From contig CAVOGA010000001.1 of assembly GCA_963695135.1 (NCBI GenBank), forward strand, positions 1,240,001 through 1,304,000: DNA of 64,000 nucleotides, in the 5' to 3' direction. Each line of letters begins with the position of its first letter. Within the stretch, counting starts at the first letter, position 1. Positions 16,935 through 26,089 of the stretch are shown here, in pieces. Source of the stretch: Marinihelvus sp963695135 (GTDB taxonomy: Bacteria; Pseudomonadota; Gammaproteobacteria; Xanthomonadales; SZUA-36). Both the position numbers and the translations under genes were made by a program. The notes under the pieces were generated by a model. It was not told the origin of the DNA. It made no database searches and saw only the letters and a list, made by a program, of their open reading frames with translations.

Positions 16935-18371
16935 TCAGGCACCGGGAAACTCGGCCAATCCGAGCCCGCGATTGCTGATCTCGTCTTCCCGGGCCGCGTG
17001 GCGTGCCAGCGGACCGATAACGACTAGGGTGATGAACAACAACAACACTTCTACTTGGTAAACGAACCCGTACCCGGTTGAGGGTCCGGTCAGCGCGGGG
17101 CCAAGCGCCCCGCTTTGAGCGAGATTGGTAATGCCGTCACGCAGGATGCCTCCTGCGAAGATGCCAAGTCCCGTGGCAGTGGCCTGTACGGCGCCCCAGG
17201 CGCCGAGGGCCAGGCCGCTGTCCGTGCGGCTGGCAAGATTCATGGCGGCGGTCAGGGTGCCGACAGAGAAAAAGCCGCCGCCCACACCAATCAGGAACAC
17301 GCCGGCGCGAAAGGCCGTGCCGGATTGAACGGCGGCCACGACGGTGACAATGGAAAAAGCGGCAATGCCGATGACGGCGCCGTAACCGGCCAGTCGATGC
17401 GGGTCCATGCCGCTGGCCAGGAAACGCGCGGATGCAACGAATGACAGCAGCGTTCCGGCGACAAAGATCGCGGTCAGCACGGTCGTGGCCGATACGGACA
17501 GACCGAGAATTTCGGCGCCGAAGGGCTCGAGCAAAACGTCCTGCATGGCGAAGGCGGTCGCGCCAAGGCCCACGGCGAGCAACAGGCGCCCGGCATTAGG
17601 CTGGGCCATGAGTTCGCCCCAGGCTTCATCGAAATACTTGCGCGGTGCGCTCTTGTCGACATCCCGGCAAACCAGGGCTTCCTGTTTCCACAGCGCCACC
17701 AGGTTGAAGGCGACGGTCAGCATGGCCGCACCCTGGATCACCTTGATCAGGGTCAGCTGGCTGAAATCCCGCAGCAACCAGCCAAACGCCAGGGCGCTGA
17801 AGAACATGCCGAGCAGCAGAGTGACGAACAACAGTGAAACCACGCGCGGGCGGGTTTCCGGTGGCGCCAGGTCGGTGGCCAGGGCCAGTCCGGCGGTCTG
17901 CGTGGTGTGCATGCCTGCGCCCACCAGCAGGAAGGCGACGGCCGCGCTGAACTGGCCTACGCCGGCATGGGCATTGGAATCACCGGACAGGAGAATCAGC
18001 GCAAAGGGCATGATGGCCAGCCCGCCGAACTGCAGCAGCGTGCCGAACCAGATAAACGGAACCCGTTTCCAGCCCAGGGCTGATTGGTAGGTGTCAGACT
18101 GGAAGCCGATCAGCGCGCGCAGCGGTGCGAACACCAGCGGCAGGGCGACCATGAACGAGACCAGCCAGACGGGCACGCCGAGTTCCACGATCATGACGCG
18201 GTTCAGCGTGCCGGTCAGCAGCACCACGGCCATCCCCACGGATAACTGGAACAGGGACAGGCGCAGCAGGCGCCCCAGCGGCAGGTCGTCGCTCGCGGCA
18301 TCGGCAAACGGCAGCATCCGCGTACCCACGCGGGTCCAGCCCCTGGCGAGTTTGCGGTTGAGCCCTTTCAT
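16935..18371 (-). CDS. lhaA: LhaA-type MFS protein (LH1 assembly / chlorophyll delivery)
   Basis: LhaA belongs to the BCD/PucC branch of the major facilitator superfamily and helps assemble the core light-harvesting complex. The 478-residue sequence has 12 predicted membrane spans and the family phrases NRVMIVELGVPVWLVSFMVALPLVFAP, FQSDTYQSALGWKRVPF and GRVLL-like loops. It sits between bchM and puhA, the normal lhaA position, and overlaps the bchM stop by ATGA. A second member of the same family is encoded at 27043-28419. Confidence 0.92.
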   Translation of the reverse strand: MKGLNRKLARGWTRVGTRMLPFADAASDDLPLGRLLRLSLFQLSVGMAVVLLTGTLNRVMIVELGVPVWLVSFMVALPLVFAPLRALIGFQSDTYQSALGWKRVPFIWFGTLLQFGGLAIMPFALILLSGDSNAHAGVGQFSAAVAFLLVGAGMHTTQTAGLALATDLAPPETRPRVVSLLFVTLLLGMFFSALAFGWLLRDFSQLTLIKVIQGAAMLTVAFNLVALWKQEALVCRDVDKSAPRKYFDEAWGELMAQPNAGRLLLAVGLGATAFAMQDVLLEPFGAEILGLSVSATTVLTAIFVAGTLLSFVASARFLASGMDPHRLAGYGAVIGIAAFSIVTVVAAVQSGTAFRAGVFLIGVGGGFFSVGTLTAAMNLASRTDSGLALGAWGAVQATATGLGIFAGGILRDGITNLAQSGALGPALTGPSTGYGFVYQVEVLLLFITLVVIGPLARHAAREDEISNRGLGLAEFPGA

Positions 18372-19075
18372 CCGCGGCGCAGCTCCAGTGCCTGGGAGGT
18401 GTAAAAGCCGGCGCTGACGCGCTCGGTGCGGCCGGTAGCCCAGCCCTTGAAATCGGGCCGGGTTTCGATGCCGGATTTGAGCCGTTTCTCTGAAGCCGGC
18501 TCGATAAACGGCGCCCGGTGCTCGTTGGTGGGCAGCAGGCGACCGGTGAAGTGCATCATGGATAACAGCGGGGTGCGCGGCGCAAAAGTGGTCAGAACGC
18601 CGTTGCGGGCATTCCCGGCCAGGGCCGCAATCGCGTCCAGCATGTCATTGATTTCATAATGAATCAGTGAGTCCATGGCGACCACGTAGTCGAACGGGCC
18701 CCCTTCGGCGGCGAGCATGTCCCCGGCGCGATAGTCGATCCGGTCCCGCAGCGCGTCCGGCGTGCGTTCATGCGCAACTTCCAGCAGCGTGGCGGAGATG
18801 TCCACCGCGGTAACCCGGGCACCGCGTTCAGCGGCAATGATCGCCAGGGAACCCGTACCCGCGCCGGCGTCCAGCAGGGTCAGCCCTTGCATGTCTTGTG
18901 GCAGCCAGTCCAGCAAGATGCCGCGCATCCGGTCGCGACCGGCGCGTACCGTGGCGCGTACGCGACCGACCGGGGCGTCGGAAGTCAGCCGCTCCCAGGC
19001 GGCAGCCGCGGTCCGATCGAAGTAATCGGTCAGTCGCTGCCGGCGTGCCATGTACGTGCTGGTCATATTGCTCAT
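18368..19075 (-). CDS. bchM: Mg-protoporphyrin IX O-methyltransferase BchM
   Basis: BchM methylates the ring-C propionate of Mg-protoporphyrin IX, making the substrate for AcsF. The SAM-binding motif LLDAGAGTGSLAI lies near residue 65, and VAMDSLIHYEI is the post-II region typical of BchM. The ATG at 19075 gives 235 residues; the open frame continues upstream toward bchL without a convincing start. It is 32 bp after bchL and overlaps lhaA. bchH, whose product feeds this enzyme, is not in this operon. Confidence 0.94.
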   Translation of the reverse strand: MSNMTSTYMARRQRLTDYFDRTAAAAWERLTSDAPVGRVRATVRAGRDRMRGILLDWLPQDMQGLTLLDAGAGTGSLAIIAAERGARVTAVDISATLLEVAHERTPDALRDRIDYRAGDMLAAEGGPFDYVVAMDSLIHYEINDMLDAIAALAGNARNGVLTTFAPRTPLLSMMHFTGRLLPTNEHRAPFIEPASEKRLKSGIETRPDFKGWATGRTERVSAGFYTSQALELRRG

Positions 19076-19107
19076 GTCGCGTGCTGTCCTGTCAGTCCGT
19101 AAGCGTC

Positions 19108-20022
19108 TCAATCGAAACCGAGAAAATCGAAAATTTCACGGTCTTTCATGGCCGTTGCCTCGAAGGGGTCGGTGCCCGCCCAGAGGGCCGCGGCCAGGCG
19201 CAGGTATTCCTGTTGCACCGCATCAAGTTCCGGTGAGCTGTCCATTTCAAACAGCGTTGATTTCTTGAGCCGGCTGCGGCGAATCACGTCCAGGTCGGGA
19301 AAGTGCGCAATACGGCCGAGGCCCACACGCTCGTTGAATCCGTCAATCTGGTCCGTGCCGGCGCTGCGGTTGGCGATCACGCCACCGAGGCGGACCTTGT
19401 AGTTCTTGGACTTGGCTTCGATTGCCGCCACGATGCGGTTCATGGCAAAAATCGAGTCGAAATCGTTGGCGGTGACAATCAGGGCCCGGTCGGCATGTTG
19501 CAGCGGTGCGGCAAAGCCTCCGCAGACCACGTCGCCGAGGACGTCAAAGATCACCACGTCGGTGTCTTCAAGCAGGTGATGCTGTTTGAGCAGCTTGACG
19601 GTCTGGCCGACCACGTAGCCGCCGCAACCGGTGCCCGCCGGTGGTCCGCCGGCCTCGACGCACATGACACCGTTGTAGCCCTCGTAGACGAAGTCTTCGG
19701 TGCGCAGCTCCTCGGCGTGAAACTCCACCTCTTCCAGGGCGTCAATGACGGTCGGCACCAGGCTCTTGGTCAGCGTGAACGTGGAGTCATGCTTGGGGTC
19801 GCAGCCAATCTGCAAGACCCGCTTGCCCAGCTTGGAGAAGGCCACGGACAAGTTGGAGGACGTGGTCGATTTGCCAATGCCGCCCTTGCCGTAAACGGCG
19901 AAGACCTTGGCCCCGGTGATCGCGTCCTCCGGGTCCAGCGTAACCTGCACGCTGCCGGCGCCGTCAGGCGGGCCTTTGACCGTGCGCAGGGGGATGGTCG
20001 GTGTCTCTGAGATCTGGCTCAT
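19108..20022 (-). CDS. bchL: Dark-operative protochlorophyllide reductase iron protein BchL
   Basis: BchL is the NifH-like ATPase that passes electrons to BchNB for light-independent protochlorophyllide reduction. The P-loop YGKGGIGKSTTSSNLS is near residue 45, and the two cluster-ligand cysteines are in GTGCGGYVVG and VLGDVVCGGFAAP. The length, 304 residues, is standard. It starts 42 bp after the bchB stop, in the place where bchH normally lies between them. Confidence 0.97.
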   Translation of the reverse strand: MSQISETPTIPLRTVKGPPDGAGSVQVTLDPEDAITGAKVFAVYGKGGIGKSTTSSNLSVAFSKLGKRVLQIGCDPKHDSTFTLTKSLVPTVIDALEEVEFHAEELRTEDFVYEGYNGVMCVEAGGPPAGTGCGGYVVGQTVKLLKQHHLLEDTDVVIFDVLGDVVCGGFAAPLQHADRALIVTANDFDSIFAMNRIVAAIEAKSKNYKVRLGGVIANRSAGTDQIDGFNERVGLGRIAHFPDLDVIRRSRLKKSTLFEMDSSPELDAVQQEYLRLAAALWAGTDPFEATAMKDREIFDFLGFD

Positions 20023-20064
20023 AATGCATTATTCTCCGCGATGCCGTCCCGGGCTGTGTCCGTT

Positions 20065-21615
20065 TTAGCGGGCATAGTGGGATTTGGCGTCGTATAGGGT
20101 GTCCACGGTGATTTGTTCGATACCGTGCTCAAGTGCGAAATTTTCCGTATTGCGGCGCGCCTTGCCCCGCACGAAGAAGGGAATCTTGCCGAGTTCCTTC
20201 TCTGCGTCAGGAGCCCAGTACGGCGCACCGGGCGTGGAAACAGCGGGGGCTTCCGGTTCGGGCCTCTCGGCGCCCTTGACTCCGCCGCTGCGTCCCAGGT
20301 GAGACGGTGCTGCCCCGTCATGAAATTCAAAGTCTTCCCGGAACATGCCCAGCAGGTGCTCTTCCAGGCCCATCATCAACGGATGGACCCAGGTGTCGAA
20401 CAGCACATTGGCGCCTTCAAAGCCCATCTGCGGTGAGTGGGCGGCGGGAAAATCCTGTACGTGAATGGGCGCCGAGATCACCGCGCAGGCCACGCCGAGG
20501 CGCTTGGCAATGTGGCGTTCCATCTGCGTGCCCAGTATCAGTTCCGGTTGCAGGGCCTGCACCTGGGCTTCCACTTCCAGGTAGTCGTCGGTGATCAGGG
20601 CCTCGATGCCGTATTCTTTCGCGAGCGCGCGCACGTCACGCGCGTACTCGCGGCTGTAGGTGCCCAGGCCCACCACCTCGAAACCCAGTTCGTCCCGGGC
20701 TACCCTGGCGGCAGCCAGCGCGTGTGTCGCATCGGCAAAGATGAACACGCGCTTTCCGGTCAGATACGTCGAGTCGATGGAGCGCGAGTACCACGGCATG
20801 CGGCTGAGTTCACGTTCCAACAAGGGTTCGGGATTCGTACCGGCCAACTCGCAGACTTCGCGAACGAAGTCACGGGTTGCACCCACGCCGATCGGCACGG
20901 TGCGGGTGAACGGTTGTTTGAAGTGGCGTTTCAGCCAGGACGCGGTGGTATCGGCGATCTCCGGATAAAGCACGACGTTGAAGTCCGCATTGCCGAGTTG
21001 TGCGAGGTCTGAGGGCGAAGCCCCCATGGGCGCGACAACATTGATCTCGATGCCTAGCGATTCCAGCAGTCCAACCACTTCTTTCACGTCATCACGGTGA
21101 CGGAATCCCAGGGCGGTGGGCCCGAGCAGGTTGCAGCGAGGCGCATCTTCCGCTGTCTTGACGCGCGCCTCGCTTCCTTGCGCCATTCTTCGCACAAGGT
21201 GGTAAAAAGTTTCCGAGGCGCCCCAGTTTTCCTTCCGCTGGTAGGCGGGAAGTTCCAGTGGCACTACGGGGCAGGGCAGATCCAGGGCGTCGGTCAGTCC
21301 ACCCGGGTCATCCTGGATCAGTTCCGCGGTGCAGGAGGCGCCGACGATCATGGCCTCCGGCTTGAAGCGCTCGTAGGCGTCCCGGGCGGCATTCTGGAAC
21401 AGGGTGGCCGTATCGGAACCGAGGTCGCGGGCCTGGAAGGTCGTGTAGGTCACCGGCGGGCGCGACGGAATGCGCTCAATCATGGTGAACAGCAGGTCCG
21501 CGTAAGTATCACCCTGCGGCGCGTGCAGCACGTAGTGCAGCCCGTTCATGGCGGTGGCGATGCGCAGGGCGCCGATGTGCGGCGGTCCTTCATAGGTCCA
21601 GACAGTCAGGTGCAT
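20065..21615 (-). CDS. bchB: Protochlorophyllide reductase subunit BchB
   Basis: BchB forms the catalytic heterotetramer with BchN. The start MHLTVWTYEGPPHIGALRIA is the family N terminus, so ATG 21615 is preferred over the open frame reaching 21657. GASCTAELIQDDPGG carries the substrate/cluster region, and the C-terminal IPFFVRGKARRNTENFA domain is the conserved light-independent reductase tail. There are 516 residues. It follows bchN by 1 bp. Confidence 0.96.
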   Translation of the reverse strand: MHLTVWTYEGPPHIGALRIATAMNGLHYVLHAPQGDTYADLLFTMIERIPSRPPVTYTTFQARDLGSDTATLFQNAARDAYERFKPEAMIVGASCTAELIQDDPGGLTDALDLPCPVVPLELPAYQRKENWGASETFYHLVRRMAQGSEARVKTAEDAPRCNLLGPTALGFRHRDDVKEVVGLLESLGIEINVVAPMGASPSDLAQLGNADFNVVLYPEIADTTASWLKRHFKQPFTRTVPIGVGATRDFVREVCELAGTNPEPLLERELSRMPWYSRSIDSTYLTGKRVFIFADATHALAAARVARDELGFEVVGLGTYSREYARDVRALAKEYGIEALITDDYLEVEAQVQALQPELILGTQMERHIAKRLGVACAVISAPIHVQDFPAAHSPQMGFEGANVLFDTWVHPLMMGLEEHLLGMFREDFEFHDGAAPSHLGRSGGVKGAERPEPEAPAVSTPGAPYWAPDAEKELGKIPFFVRGKARRNTENFALEHGIEQITVDTLYDAKSHYAR

Positions 21616-21616
21616 A

Positions 21617-22879
21617 TCAGACCGCCAGCCGTCGCGCGCGGTCCAGGGGACGGGCAAACAATCCGGCGCAGTCGCCGGCCTGCTCGTAACCCTGGATCGG
21701 GGTGAACAACAGCTCGATGGACCACTTGGTGGTTACACCCTGGGCCTCGAGCGGGTTGGCCAGGCCGAGGCCGCATACGACCATGTCCGGCTTGTCCGCC
21801 AGGCAACGGTCCAGCTGCTTTTCGACGTCCTGGCCTTCCGAGAGCTGCACCGAGTCCGGCAGCCATTCCAGCTCCTCGGCCAGGTGCTCGCGATGCAGAT
21901 AGGGGGTTCCTACTTCCATTGCCTCCATGCCCAGTTCCCGGTGCAGCATGCGCGCCAGGGGGATCTCCAGCTGGGAGTCGGGGAAGAAGAAAATCCGCTT
22001 GCCCTGTAACTGTTCCCGGTACGTGGCCAGCGCCCGCAGGGCGCGCTCGCGCGGGGCTTTTGTGGCCTCTTCAAACCGCTCCCCGGGTACGTTCCATTCG
22101 GTTGCAACAGCCTGCAGCCAGGCCGTGGTACCCTCTTCCCCAAGCGGGAAGGGCGCCGCGATGCGCCGTGCGCCGCGTTTTTCCAGCGCGATGGCCGTGT
22201 CGTTCAGAAACGGCTGGGCAAGGATGTAGCGGGTTTCCGGGCCAACCGGCGGCATGGTCGCGGAGCTTCGCGCGGGGAAAAAGTCCACCGGCCCGACGCC
22301 CATCTTGTCGAACAGGCTCCTGAACTGGTCTTCCACCACGTCGGCCAGGGCGCCGACCACCATCAGCCGCTTTTCCTTGCCTTCCGGGAGTTCCGGGGCC
22401 AGGGCGGCCAGGCAGGCGTCTTCACCCTGGGTGAAGGTGGTTTCGATTCCGCTGCCGGAGTAGTTGAGTACACGCACCTGCGGCATGAACTTTTCCGAGA
22501 GGCGCTCTGCTGCGCGGCCCAGGTCTATCTTGATGACCTCGGAAGGGCATGAACCCACCAGGAACAGCAGTTTGATATCCGGACGGCGCTGCAGAAGCCG
22601 GGTAACCTCGCGGTCCAGCTCCTCGTGCACGTCGGCCAGGCCGGCGAGGTCGCGCTCGTCAATAATGGCGGTGCCAAAGCGGGGTTCAGCGAAAATCATG
22701 ACGCCGGCTGCAGACTGCACCAGGTGTGCGCAGGTCCGCGAGCCGACGACCAGGAAGAAAGCGTCCTGGATCTTGCGATGCAGCCACACGATGCCGGTCA
22801 GGCCGCAGAATACTTCCCGCTGGCCGCGTTCGCGGATGACCGGTCGTTCGCCGGGAGCGTTCAGGGCGATGGCGCTCAC
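21617..22879 (-). CDS. bchN: Protochlorophyllide reductase subunit BchN
   Basis: BchN provides the three cysteines that hold the NB [4Fe-4S] cluster: REVFCGLTGIVWLH, VGSRTCAHLVQ and LVGSCPSEVIK are all visible. The 420-residue length is typical. The start is GTG at 22879, overlapping the bchF stop as GTGA, so translation is probably coupled. It is in the conserved bchF-N-B order. Confidence 0.96.
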   Translation of the reverse strand: MSAIALNAPGERPVIRERGQREVFCGLTGIVWLHRKIQDAFFLVVGSRTCAHLVQSAAGVMIFAEPRFGTAIIDERDLAGLADVHEELDREVTRLLQRRPDIKLLFLVGSCPSEVIKIDLGRAAERLSEKFMPQVRVLNYSGSGIETTFTQGEDACLAALAPELPEGKEKRLMVVGALADVVEDQFRSLFDKMGVGPVDFFPARSSATMPPVGPETRYILAQPFLNDTAIALEKRGARRIAAPFPLGEEGTTAWLQAVATEWNVPGERFEEATKAPRERALRALATYREQLQGKRIFFFPDSQLEIPLARMLHRELGMEAMEVGTPYLHREHLAEELEWLPDSVQLSEGQDVEKQLDRCLADKPDMVVCGLGLANPLEAQGVTTKWSIELLFTPIQGYEQAGDCAGLFARPLDRARRLAV

Positions 22880-23433
22880 GAGGTCGCTCCCATGGCGGCG
22901 GGCTCATTCATTTCAACGGTCATGAGCCGCGCCTGGCGGAATTTCCACAGGAACTGTCCCGCGTTGATGAGGTAGGTGACGTAGGCGGCCAGGGCCAGCC
23001 ACATCTGCTGTTCCAGCGTCAGCCATCCAAAAGCGACGCAGGCGAGATAGGCCGTGTGCAGGGCAAGGACCAGCATGCTGAAGACGTCTTCCCAGAAGAA
23101 CGCCGGTGCAAAAAGGTAGCAGTCGTAGACGACTTTCTCCCAGATCGCGCCGGTTATCATGATCAGGTAGAGCACCATGGTTTTGACCACCACGGAAATG
23201 GTGGCTGCCGTGCCGCCTTCGCCGGTGACAAGAAAGTGACCGACCAGCGCGAGGCTGACGAGGAACACAAGAAACTGGACCGGGGCCAGGATGCCCTGTA
23301 CCAGGGTCCAGGGGGATTCATCGCGTCGCCGCCGTTCCTCCGGCGTATACAGCGGTTTTACTTGATGTGCGCGCTCCGCGGGGGGATTGCCGATGTGCCG
23401 ATCAGTGTGCCGATTGGGGCTGTGGGTACTCAT
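22876..23433 (-). CDS. bchF: 3-vinyl bacteriochlorophyllide hydratase BchF
   Basis: BchF hydrates the C3 vinyl group to hydroxyethyl, the substrate of BchC. The 185-residue protein (ATG at 23433; an upstream TTG at 23445 is less likely) has about four membrane segments. It contains the phrases YTPEERRRRDESPW, GAIWEKVVYDCYLFAPAFFWEDVFSM and HTAYL known from the family. It heads the long minus-strand operon bchF-N-B-L-M-lhaA-puhABC and reads away from ppaA and ppsR. Confidence 0.93.
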   Translation of the reverse strand: MSTHSPNRHTDRHIGNPPAERAHQVKPLYTPEERRRRDESPWTLVQGILAPVQFLVFLVSLALVGHFLVTGEGGTAATISVVVKTMVLYLIMITGAIWEKVVYDCYLFAPAFFWEDVFSMLVLALHTAYLACVAFGWLTLEQQMWLALAAYVTYLINAGQFLWKFRQARLMTVEMNEPAAMGATS

Positions 23434-23676
23434 AAATAGTTTCAACTTGCAGTTTGCCGATGCCGTTAGCTACAGAATCTAAATGCACACGACCCAAGTG
23501 TCAACCAAAGTTGTCGTTAATAAACCTTGACATTGCATTAAGTGGAGGAGTAGCTTGAACATCGGACCGGTCGTCAATGCGATGGGTCGTTCAGTTCAGC
23601 GCTTCGCTGACGTCCGCTTATGCGTGACAAGCGTGAAGCGGTGTGTATCATGGTCGTCCCACGTCGGGAGAAAACC
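23434..23676. promoter_or_regulatory. bchF / ppaA intergenic control region
   Basis: On the minus strand a good sigma-70-like promoter for bchF is visible: TTGACA (23504-23499), a 17-bp spacer, and TAGATT (23481-23476), which would give a leader of about 36 nt. The -35 box lies inside TGTCAACCAAAGTTGTCG (23499-23516). Overlapping it on the other strand is TGTCAAGGTTTATTAACG (23532-23515), which resembles the second bchC operator. These are degenerate PpsR-type dyads, and the 8-bp tandem arrangement is absent here. I see no clear promoter for ppaA, although TTGACA occurs at 23527. Confidence 0.55.
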
Positions 23677-24552
23677 ATGAACAACGACGACTCGCACAGC
23701 ATACCCCTCGAGAGCTTCGGGGACTTGATCGGAAAGCCGGGTCAGTTAAACGACCCACCTACTGCGGATTCCTGGGGAGACGACCCCGGATTGAGCCGCA
23801 CAATTGAAGGAGAGATCATTCCTCGTCTCATGATGCTCTTCGACCAACACATATCAGGCGCGCTCCCGACAACAGGACACAGGCCCGGCTCCTTGATGCC
23901 GGCTGATGTCCGGGAATTTGTCAACGTGGTGCTGGAAAACGATGCCGATGTCATCTGTGAGTACGTCCACAACCTCCGCGACAGCGGCGAATCCCTTCCT
24001 GACCTTTATCTGTCCCTGCTGGCGCCCGCCGCCCGCGAGATGGGGGATATGTGGGATCGCGATGAATGCAGCTTCACGGCTGTAACCCTGGGAGTTTCCC
24101 GCCTGCACCAGGTGCTGATGCGTTTCAGCCCCTGCTTCAGTGCCAACCAGCCGGAGGACCAGGATGCAGGACACAGCGCGCTCATTGTTCCGGTGCCTGG
24201 CGAAGACCACACCTTCGGCCTGTTCATGCTGGCGGAGTTTTTCCGCCGTGAAGGCTGGAACATCTGCAGCGCAACGCCCGGCAGTATCGAGGAGTTGGTC
24301 GAACTGGTGCAAAGCGGCGTGTATGACGTGGTCGGGTGTTCCCTGAGTACTGAACATCACATGGCAACGCTTGGGTCGATGATTGAAGCAGTTCGCGGGC
24401 ATTCGCGGAACAGGGACATCAAGGTCATTGTCGGCGGGCGCGTGTTCAGCGAACAGCCGGACCTGGTCCACACCGTGGGTGCGGATGCAACGGCAAGTAA
24501 TGGAATGGATGCGGTCCGGCTGGCGGAACAGCTGGTGAGCCGAGCCCAATGA
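23677..24552 (+). CDS. ppaA: PpaA/AerR-type B12-binding antirepressor
   Basis: PpaA/AerR proteins bind cobalamin and antagonise PpsR/CrtJ, making pigment gene expression light-responsive. The start at 23677 (GGAG 7-10 bp upstream) gives 291 residues. The N-terminal part resembles the methionine-synthase-like helical cap (SLLAPAAREMGDMWDRDECSF). The C-terminal half is a B12-binding Rossmann domain: VPGEDHTFGLFML supplies the His that ligates cobalt in AerR, and VIVGGRVF is the later strand. It lies directly upstream of ppsR, its usual partner. The gene is often called ppaA or aerR. Confidence 0.88.
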   Translation: MNNDDSHSIPLESFGDLIGKPGQLNDPPTADSWGDDPGLSRTIEGEIIPRLMMLFDQHISGALPTTGHRPGSLMPADVREFVNVVLENDADVICEYVHNLRDSGESLPDLYLSLLAPAAREMGDMWDRDECSFTAVTLGVSRLHQVLMRFSPCFSANQPEDQDAGHSALIVPVPGEDHTFGLFMLAEFFRREGWNICSATPGSIEELVELVQSGVYDVVGCSLSTEHHMATLGSMIEAVRGHSRNRDIKVIVGGRVFSEQPDLVHTVGADATASNGMDAVRLAEQLVSRAQ

Positions 24553-24587
24553 AACTTCTTGGCTTCCCCTGAGTCCCCACGCTACAC

Positions 24588-24612
24588 CCCGGCAACCCAT
24601 GACCCTGCCGGG
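24588..24612 (+). other. Hairpin between ppaA and ppsR
   Basis: CCCGGCA at 24588-24594 pairs with TGCCGGG at 24606-24612 around an 11-nt loop. No T-tract follows, so it is not a standard terminator. It sits 17 nt before the ppsR ATG and could weaken translation initiation or protect an mRNA end. The role is speculative. Confidence 0.3.
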
Positions 24613-24629
24613 ATGTGGTGCTAACCACA

Positions 24630-26043
24630 ATGGCTACTTCCCAGAAATCTGAGCGACAGCTGGCGGGTGTCAAACCCAGGCTGACCGCCAACCTGCTCGC
24701 ATCGTCCAATGACATCAGTCTCGTAATCGACGAGGAAGGCGTCATTCGCGAGGTTGGTATCGACAGCGCTTCAAGCCTGTTCGACGAGTTCGAAGGGCTG
24801 CTCGGCACAGATTGGCTCGAGACAGTGGCCTCCGACTCGCGCAAGAAAATTCACGACCTGCTGGCGACGACCGCGGAAACCTCCCCTTCAAAATGGCGGC
24901 AGATCAATCACCAGGTCAACGGCAGCAAAAGCATTCCCGTGATGTACCGGGTGCTGACACGCGATGAAGACGGCTACCTGATTGTCGTCGGACGAGATCT
25001 GCGCGACATTTCCGAACTGCAGCAGCAACTCCTGGATGTTCAGCATTCCATGGAGCGCGACTACGCGCGCCTGCATCAGGCTGAAACCCGCTACCGGATG
25101 TTGTTCACCCTCGCGTCGGAAGGAATTTTAATCGTCAATGCGGACAGCCGGCGGGTTGTTGAAGCCAATCCCGCTGCCGGTCGCCTGTTCGAAAAACCGG
25201 TTGGCAAGCTAATCGGGCGTATTTTTCCGCTGGGTTTTGATGAAGCCGGTCAGCGCCTGATGGACGAGTATCTCGCCCAGCTTAAAGGAGCGGGGCAGGC
25301 GGAAGAGGTCCGGCTGCAGTTGGAGCATGATCCGGAAGTCACCGTTCGCGTGCGCGCCACCCTGTTACGGCGGGAGGACGGGCTTTACTACCTGGTGCGG
25401 ATGGCAACGCCGGGTGACGGCGGCGTCGACGCTCGTTTCCAGCCGCTGATCGAGGTGGTGAAACGTTCTCCGGACGCCTTCGTGGTGACTGATCCCGCTG
25501 GGGTGGTGCTGGCGGCCAACAAGGCATTCCTCGAACTGGCCCAGGTCGGTTCCGAGGTGCAGGCCAAGGGCCAGTCGCTGGAGCGCTGGGTAGGTCGCAG
25601 CGGGGTTGATTTCGATCTGCTGCGCAAGAATCTGACAAAACGGACGCAGCTGCGGCAGTTCGCAACAACGCTGCAGGCCCGAGTACGGTGAACCGATCGA
25701 GGTCGACTTGTCCGCCGTGGCGGCGCTGGACGCACCGCAGGCCTGTCTTGGTTTCGTTATTCGCCGAAATCCGAAAAAAATCACCCCCACGGTGCCGAAG
25801 CCGGACGAACCGCTGGCAGAGTCCATCCGCGACATGACCGAGTTGATTGGCCGTGTTCCACTCAAGGACCTGGTTCGCGAGACCTCCGACATCATTGAAC
25901 GCCTTTGCATCGAGGCGGCCTTGCGCACCACCCACGGCAACCGGGCGTCCGCGGCGGAGCTGCTTGGACTGAGCCGCCAGAGCCTGTACGTCAAGCTGCG
26001 CCGCTACGGGCTATCGGATTTCGACAGCGACAGCGAGGCCTGA
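24630..26043 (+). CDS. ppsR: Photosystem repressor PpsR/CrtJ, interrupted by a +1 frameshift
   Basis: PpsR/CrtJ represses bch, crt and puc genes under oxygen by binding TGT-N12-ACA sites. The first frame encodes an N-terminal PAS-like region, a Q-linker helix (ISELQQQLLDVQHSMERDYA) and two PAS domains (about 155-280 and 280-355). The second frame encodes the FIS-type helix-turn-helix (AAELLGLSRQSLYVKLRRYG) with the redox-associated cysteine in ERLCIEAAL. Removing one base near 25681 (the A in CCCGAGTACGG) restores a 470-residue protein, the family length. No cysteine occurs in the PAS part, so any thiol sensing would rest on the two C-terminal cysteines. Confidence 0.88.
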
Positions 26044-26089
26044 CGCCGGCGATTGATGCCGCCGGCATCGTTTCCGGTCATCGAAAATC

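Noticed and set aside
23555..23679. A short frame from a TTG with a strong GGAGGAG upstream, before ppaA
   Set aside because: The roughly 40-codon product has no features and overlaps the ppaA start; it could be a leader peptide but nothing else supports it.
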